From assembly GCA_036873135.1 (NCBI GenBank), contig JAPTYO010000008.1:44620441-44684440 (forward strand): a stretch of 64,000 nucleotides of DNA. Direction: 5' to 3'. The first letter of the stretch is position 1. The number at the start of each line of letters is the position of its first letter. The notes below the pieces were generated by a model. It worked only from the letters and a program-made list of their open reading frames with translations, was not told the DNA's origin and did not search any database. A program made the position numbers and the translations under genes. Shown in pieces: positions 57,420 to 64,000 of this stretch. The stretch is from Clarkia xantiana subsp. parviflora (lineage: Eukaryota > Streptophyta > Magnoliopsida > Myrtales > Onagraceae).

Positions 57420-59406
57420 TTAAACCCTATGCAATCCAAGCAGTTTAACATGCTTTTCAAATGTGTCCCTGCGAAATGGTTTAGTTAGTGGGTCCGCCAC
57501 CATATCATCAGTGGGCGAGTATTCAAGAGTGATTATATTATCTTCTACCATAGATTTAGCATAATTATGTTTCACATCAATGTGTTTAGTCCTATTATGG
57601 TACTTATGTTTCTTTACTGCCGCAATCGCTGCTTGACTGTCAGAAAAAACCTTCATAGGTTTACGCCCAACATCACCGTCAAGCAGCGTAGTAAGAAGCC
57701 TTTTCAGCCAGACTGCTTCCTGTGCATTTTTAGAGAGAGCAGCGAATTCCGATTCCATCGAAGACAGCGCGACACTTGATTGCTTCTTGCTCTTACATGA
57801 AATGGCGGCATCAGCAAGGAGAAACACTCCTCCTGTGGTGGACTTACGATCGTCTGGATCGCCACCATGGTCTGCGTCACTGAATCCAGTCAATTCTAAC
57901 TTCTTCCCCTCATAGCACAGTACGTAGTCGACAGTACCTTTCAGATATCGTATGATCCGCTTTACAGCTTTTAAATGTTGATAGTCAGGGTCTGATTGGA
58001 ATCTTGCTACTAGGCCCACAGCATAACAGATGTCCGGCAGAGTACAAAGCATGGCGTACATGAGACTCCCAACCATGCTTAAATACTCTGCTCTCCTCAT
58101 TTGTTCACACTCTTGCTGGTTCTCCGGGCCGTTGCGCTTTGACATCCTGTAATCTAAACCTTTTCAACAGTTTGTTGGTGTAGGCTTCCTGAGATAGAAA
58201 TAAACTCCGGATGGCACGACCTCTAGCAATTTTAATGCCCAAGATGTACGCAGCCTCTCCCATGTCTTTCATCTCAAATACAGATGCCAACCAGGACTTT
58301 GATTCATGCATGAAACTCACATCGTTTACGGCAGTGAGTATGTCATCCACGTATAAATTTAAGATGACGCACTTAGACTCGGAAGTCTTTGTATACACGC
58401 ATGGATCCTCGTGGAGATTCACATACCCGTTTCCAACGATCTCCTCGTTGAACTCGCGGTACCATTACCGAGACGATTGTTTGAGATCGTAAATAGATCT
58501 TTGGAGTTTACAAACTTTACGTTCGTTACCAGGAGTAACTCCATGTAGATCTCCTCTTCCAGGTTTCCATGGAGGAATGCGGTCTTAACATCCATTTGGT
58601 GCAGCTCTAAATCGAGGCTTGCGACCAAGGCTAGGATTTCCCTGACTGTGGTGTATCTCACAGTCGGTGAGTAAGTCTCATCAAAGTCCACTCCGTGAAG
58701 CTGGGTGTATCCTTTCGCAACCAGTCGAGCTTTGTATCGCTCGATATTTCCATCAGCAGTGAGTTTCAGTTTCAGAACCCACTTTGCCCCTATGGCCCTG
58801 CGGTTAGTAGGTAAATCAACTAAAGACCACACATAATTGGCTTTCATTGAGGCGATCTCTTCCTCCATTTCTTTCCTCCATTCCTTCGCTTGATGGTCCT
58901 TTCAACGCTTGTTGAACCGTCACTGGTTCGTCAATAGAAGTTAGGGAAAATATTTCACCCTTCTCGATGGGATATTTCATGGGAGAAGTTTGATGCCTTC
59001 GACTTCTTCGAGGCTCGTTAATCCCATCTTGAGTCTGAACATTGCTCCCACTCGGAATAATGCTTTCTATCGGAGAATCCCTCCTACTGGGAACAAGGGC
59101 AGTGTTGGAACCTTGACCTACAACTTTTCTTGGACAACCTCTCGGTCTCGGAACCAAGGTTGTTAACCTACTCCCACTGGGAACAATGGGTAGTTGTGGA
59201 ATTATTGGATTTTCATCCAGCGGTCCGGAAACGTGATTATTAGGTTCAACTTGATCCGTACCTGCAGCAACAGTGATTTGTGTGGTAGGATTGTGTCCTC
59301 CCACTGGATTTACTATGAAAATGTCCCCATCTTCATTTAACATTTCATTCACTTGCGTTGCTGCCTCAAATCTCCCACTCGAAGTAAGTGGGACCTGACT
59401 TATCAT
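57420..59406 (-). pseudogene. Copia-B INT-RT hinge, reverse transcriptase and RNase H
   Basis: In minus-strand order: the hinge (59406-58816) with LNEDGDIFIVNPVGG and EPRRSRRHQTSPMKY; RT N-terminal part (58868-58419) with AIGAKWVLKLKLTADGNIER, ARLVAKGYTQ, and QMDVKTAFLHGNLEEEIYM; palm (58422-58105) with YVDDILTAVNDV and DMGEAAYILGIKIARGR; RNase H (58145-57420) with FSDADHGGDPDDRKSTTGG, SMESEFAALS, FSDSQAAIA, NRTKHIDVKHN and MVADPLTKPF. Catalytic residues are present, but frames shift near 58816-58868, 58419 and 58105-58145. Confidence 0.93.
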
Positions 59407-60435
59407 CGTTATCCTGCTCCAATTCGATCAAAACTCCGTCTGTTATATCTCACCAAGCGTTGAAAATTCGTCCTCAAGGCGTGTAACTTCTCATGTTCAT
59501 CCACGACACCATTATCAGAAGCTAATTTAATTATGTATCCTCTAAAAGTAGTCACCATACTCTCGGTCCAAATACTTGTTAAATGCGCATGTTAATGTCG
59601 CATGATGATACGAATTAATTCATTATCATTCCTTTTAGCTTTTATGGCGTCGTGTTTGACTGATTTTGTCGATGAAGTGTGTTATCTATTTGAATGTCTT
59701 GCCAAACTTCTCGCTCTAGGCATTTAGGGGGAAAGTCATTTTACCAACATCATCCTTTTTATTGGCTAATTCATCCCAAAGATTTGGACATCTTTGAACT
59801 GTGCAATGGGCTTTCCCTGCGTCAGTTTATGCTTTACGTGTTCGTGCTAGCTTGTGAAGCATACCTCTTTTCATCGTATAAGCATTGAATGAATTATTCC
59901 CAAAAAGAGGGAGGCTAATGAAAAATTCAGCATTCATTTACACTTCATCAGTAAATTCGTACTTTGAAAACGATGTGTTTCGTCTTTCGTGGTACACGCG
60001 CCTGTGGCGCCTATTCCAGGTTTAACCCATGGTTTAAATCGTTTCGTTTCCAAATTTCAATTTTCATTTAATCTAATCGGTGTCAAACATGTTCATCATT
60101 ACAGAATTTATCATATAATGGAGTACTAAAAATAAGAAAGAAATAAATCGGTGCGCCCTTTGAACTACGCAATCGATGGATATGAATGGTATTTCGATGT
60201 CCATCATATTTAGATGAATGTGTGTGAGTATTCATGTTTGATCCGACCATCTTGGTGGATTTTTCGGTTTTAACTTCGTTTCGGATCGATTGTCTTAATG
60301 GGTCGATTAATTTTGACAAGTAGATCTCATTTCAAATCGAATGGAAACTACTTTATTCAATAAATCCGAATCCTAACCAACCAAAATTCAAACATTAAAT
60401 AAACAAATAAAAGAATCGCTGACAATTGGTCTGTT
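59407..60435. other. Copia-B coding-poor stretch where protease and integrase should be
   Basis: About 1 kb without recognisable zinc knuckle, protease or integrase motifs on the minus strand. It is partly alignable with 17426-18791 of Copia-A. Confidence 0.6.
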
Positions 60436-60744
60436 TTAAGATTTTCGACAAAGCTGTAAGAGATAAAGGTAAAGCTGCAAGGAGAACTGCTGCCAACTCG
60501 ACCAACGATCCTGAAGGAGAACTGCTGCCAATATCACCTTACAAGCTCTCCAATCCTCAAGGCCTCTAATACCCTGATGGGTTTTGAAATTGCCATATTC
60601 ATCCACCAATGGCGTTCCCATTTCAGCATCAATACACTCATGTGTATTTTCTACTATGAGAAGTTCCCTTACATGTTCACTCCATGCATCATAATCCATA
60701 CCATCCAGATTGCGAGGTTCAAAAAAGCGTACTGACCCATCCAT
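60436..60744 (-). pseudogene. Copia-B gag, N-terminal fragment
   Basis: MDGSVRFFEPRNLDGMDYDAW at the start is homologous to the Copia-A gag start. The frame ends after about 100 residues in an unrelated-looking tail (SLQLYLYLLQLCRKS), which marks where the coding region is lost. The ATG at 60744 is chosen because it aligns with the Copia-A start. Confidence 0.75.
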
Positions 60745-60768
60745 TGATACTAACACATTAATAATCAT

Positions 60769-62918
<2,150 letters not shown>

Positions 62919-62931
62919 GGCTCTGATACCA
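62919..62931 (-). other. Copia-B primer binding site (initiator tRNA-Met)
   Basis: Plus-strand GGCTCTGATACCA, the complement of TGGTATCAGAGCC, next to the 5' LTR. Confidence 0.92.
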
Positions 62932-62932
62932 C

Positions 62933-63531
62933 TGTTGGATTACGGGGCAGATTACTACGGAAACATAAACAAGGTACATGCTTGTAATCAGAATTACGCA
63001 GCGGAAGATATGCACATACCTTAAACCCTTTCCGTAGTCTCCAAGGATCCTGCTGAAGGAGTTCACAACCACCGGACGAAACCCTTAGAAGTTCTTGTTA
63101 AGGAAGTTCTACGCGATATTGTCTCAACAACAAAGCCTTTGATTGATTCTTGGCAGGGACAGATCTCCGGAGTGATTTGCTCTAAGCAAATTGGCACACC
63201 CTTGGTGGTGCAGTATGGTTCGGCCGAAACTGTGTATTAGGGGGGAGGGTTTTCTCTCAAATCACCACTTATGAGGAATTGTGAATTACCCCAAATAAAA
63301 CCCTAACACCCTTTATTTATAGGAGGAGCAAAGTGGACAAAAGTCCACTTTGCCCCTACATACAATTTCGGCCGGCCATGTATAAGGGAGGCCCAATATT
63401 TTGGGCCTCTCATTTCAATCGGGATTTGGGTCAAGCCCAATTTCCCTAATGTGATATTTACCCAATTTCTTAGGTAACGTATACATATTAATGGGCTACC
63501 AATTACGGCGCCTAGTCACCATATGCTAACA
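62933..63531 (-). repeat. Copia-B 5' LTR
   Basis: 599 bp, plus-strand TGTTGGATTA...ATGCTAACA. Minus-strand TATA box at 63314-63321. Followed by aaaag, the right target copy. Confidence 0.95.
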
Positions 63532-64000
63532 AAAAGCGGCGCCATAGAAGAAAACCATTCCTCCTAAGGAAAATGAGGTGGCGACCAGCTTACTACCGCC
63601 ATATAAGAAAACCATTTCTCATATGGAAGATGGGTATGTTGAGATCTTCACAAAAGGAAAGTTCAAGTCGGCTATTGTAAAGTCAAGAAGCCGAAAATTG
63701 ACAAATGGTCATCGACTTATTAGGACACCAATCAAAAGGGAAAATACCTAAGGTCCGTAGACAATCCATCGAATGGTGACATGTCAAAACTCGGCAACAT
63801 AAAAAAAGGCGTCATTCAAGAAAACCCTTCCTCCTGAGGAAATGTGAGGTGGCGACCTACTTGTCACCAGCTTAGAGGAAACCATTCCTCCTAACGAAAT
63901 GTGAGGTGGCGACCTGTTTGTCACCAACTGACTCACCACCGACCTCCCGCTCCAATCATAGCCAGTGGTAACTTCCCTAAAGTAACCAATCAGAGAAGAG
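63532..64000. repeat. Right flank with a dispersed short repeat
   Basis: The same pre-insertion sequence as left of 14000. Three copies of a segment of about 50 bp (CATTCCTCCTAA-GAAA then GAGGTGGCGACC) begin near 63551, 63821 and 63876. No gene frame is supported. Confidence 0.6.

Overview
The window is a block of plant repetitive DNA. It consists almost entirely of LTR retrotransposons inserted into one another, and I see no intact host gene. A flowering plant with a repeat-rich genome is indicated by Ty1/copia elements primed by initiator tRNA-Met, several Ty3/gypsy elements of the Tat/Ogre type (PBS beginning TGGCGCCGTCTG or TGGCGACACTG, dual RNase H, extra ORFs), a hAT transposase remnant and short GT-AG introns. 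The species cannot be named from sequence alone.

Layout. (1) 1-10508: Gypsy-1 (+), cut by the window start, a non-autonomous Tat-type element with a broken gag, a protease, a second gag-like piece, no RT or integrase, a spliced antisense gene and a 66/50-bp tandem array. It sits in a copia-type LTR piece (10509-10792). (2) 10793-13002: leader and 5' LTR of a minus-strand copia, Copia-C. (3) 13003-14000: old unique-looking DNA with a hAT transposase fragment. (4) 14001-63531: one nested stack. Copia-B (-, perfect TSD aaaag) carries Copia-A (+, 14149-55884) in its 3' LTR. Copia-A carries Gypsy-2 (-, 18937-29799) and Gypsy-3 (+, 30224-52716, perfect TSD caatg). Gypsy-3 carries Gypsy-4 (+, 42951-52382, perfect TSD gttaa) in its 3' LTR. 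The insertion order is Copia-B, then Copia-A, then Gypsy-2 and Gypsy-3, then Gypsy-4. (5) 63532-64000 resumes the old flank.

Coding content. Every gag-pol is damaged by stops or frameshifts. Gypsy-4 is the best preserved: one frame from protease to integrase with three nonsense codons, but no gag. Gypsy-3 is Ogre-like, with ORF1 upstream of gag and a frame-preserving 179-bp intron between protease and RT. Copia-A and Copia-B keep a gag start and RT/RNase H, but the stretch where protease and integrase should be has no readable frame in either copy.

Most interesting. Gypsy-1, Gypsy-2 and Gypsy-4 each carry, antisense to their own gag-pol and between pol and the 3' LTR, a homologous multi-exon gene. 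Its last intron has the same position and phase in all three elements, and two copies have a candidate TATA box of their own. Antisense ORFs are already known in Tat-lineage elements; the shared exon-intron structure seen here supports selection on, or repeated inheritance of, a spliced antisense gene. Other notable points are a 69-bp duplication flanking Gypsy-2 where about 5 bp is expected, an intron-like leader inside the Gypsy-3 LTR, and element-specific tandem arrays in every gypsy 3' region.
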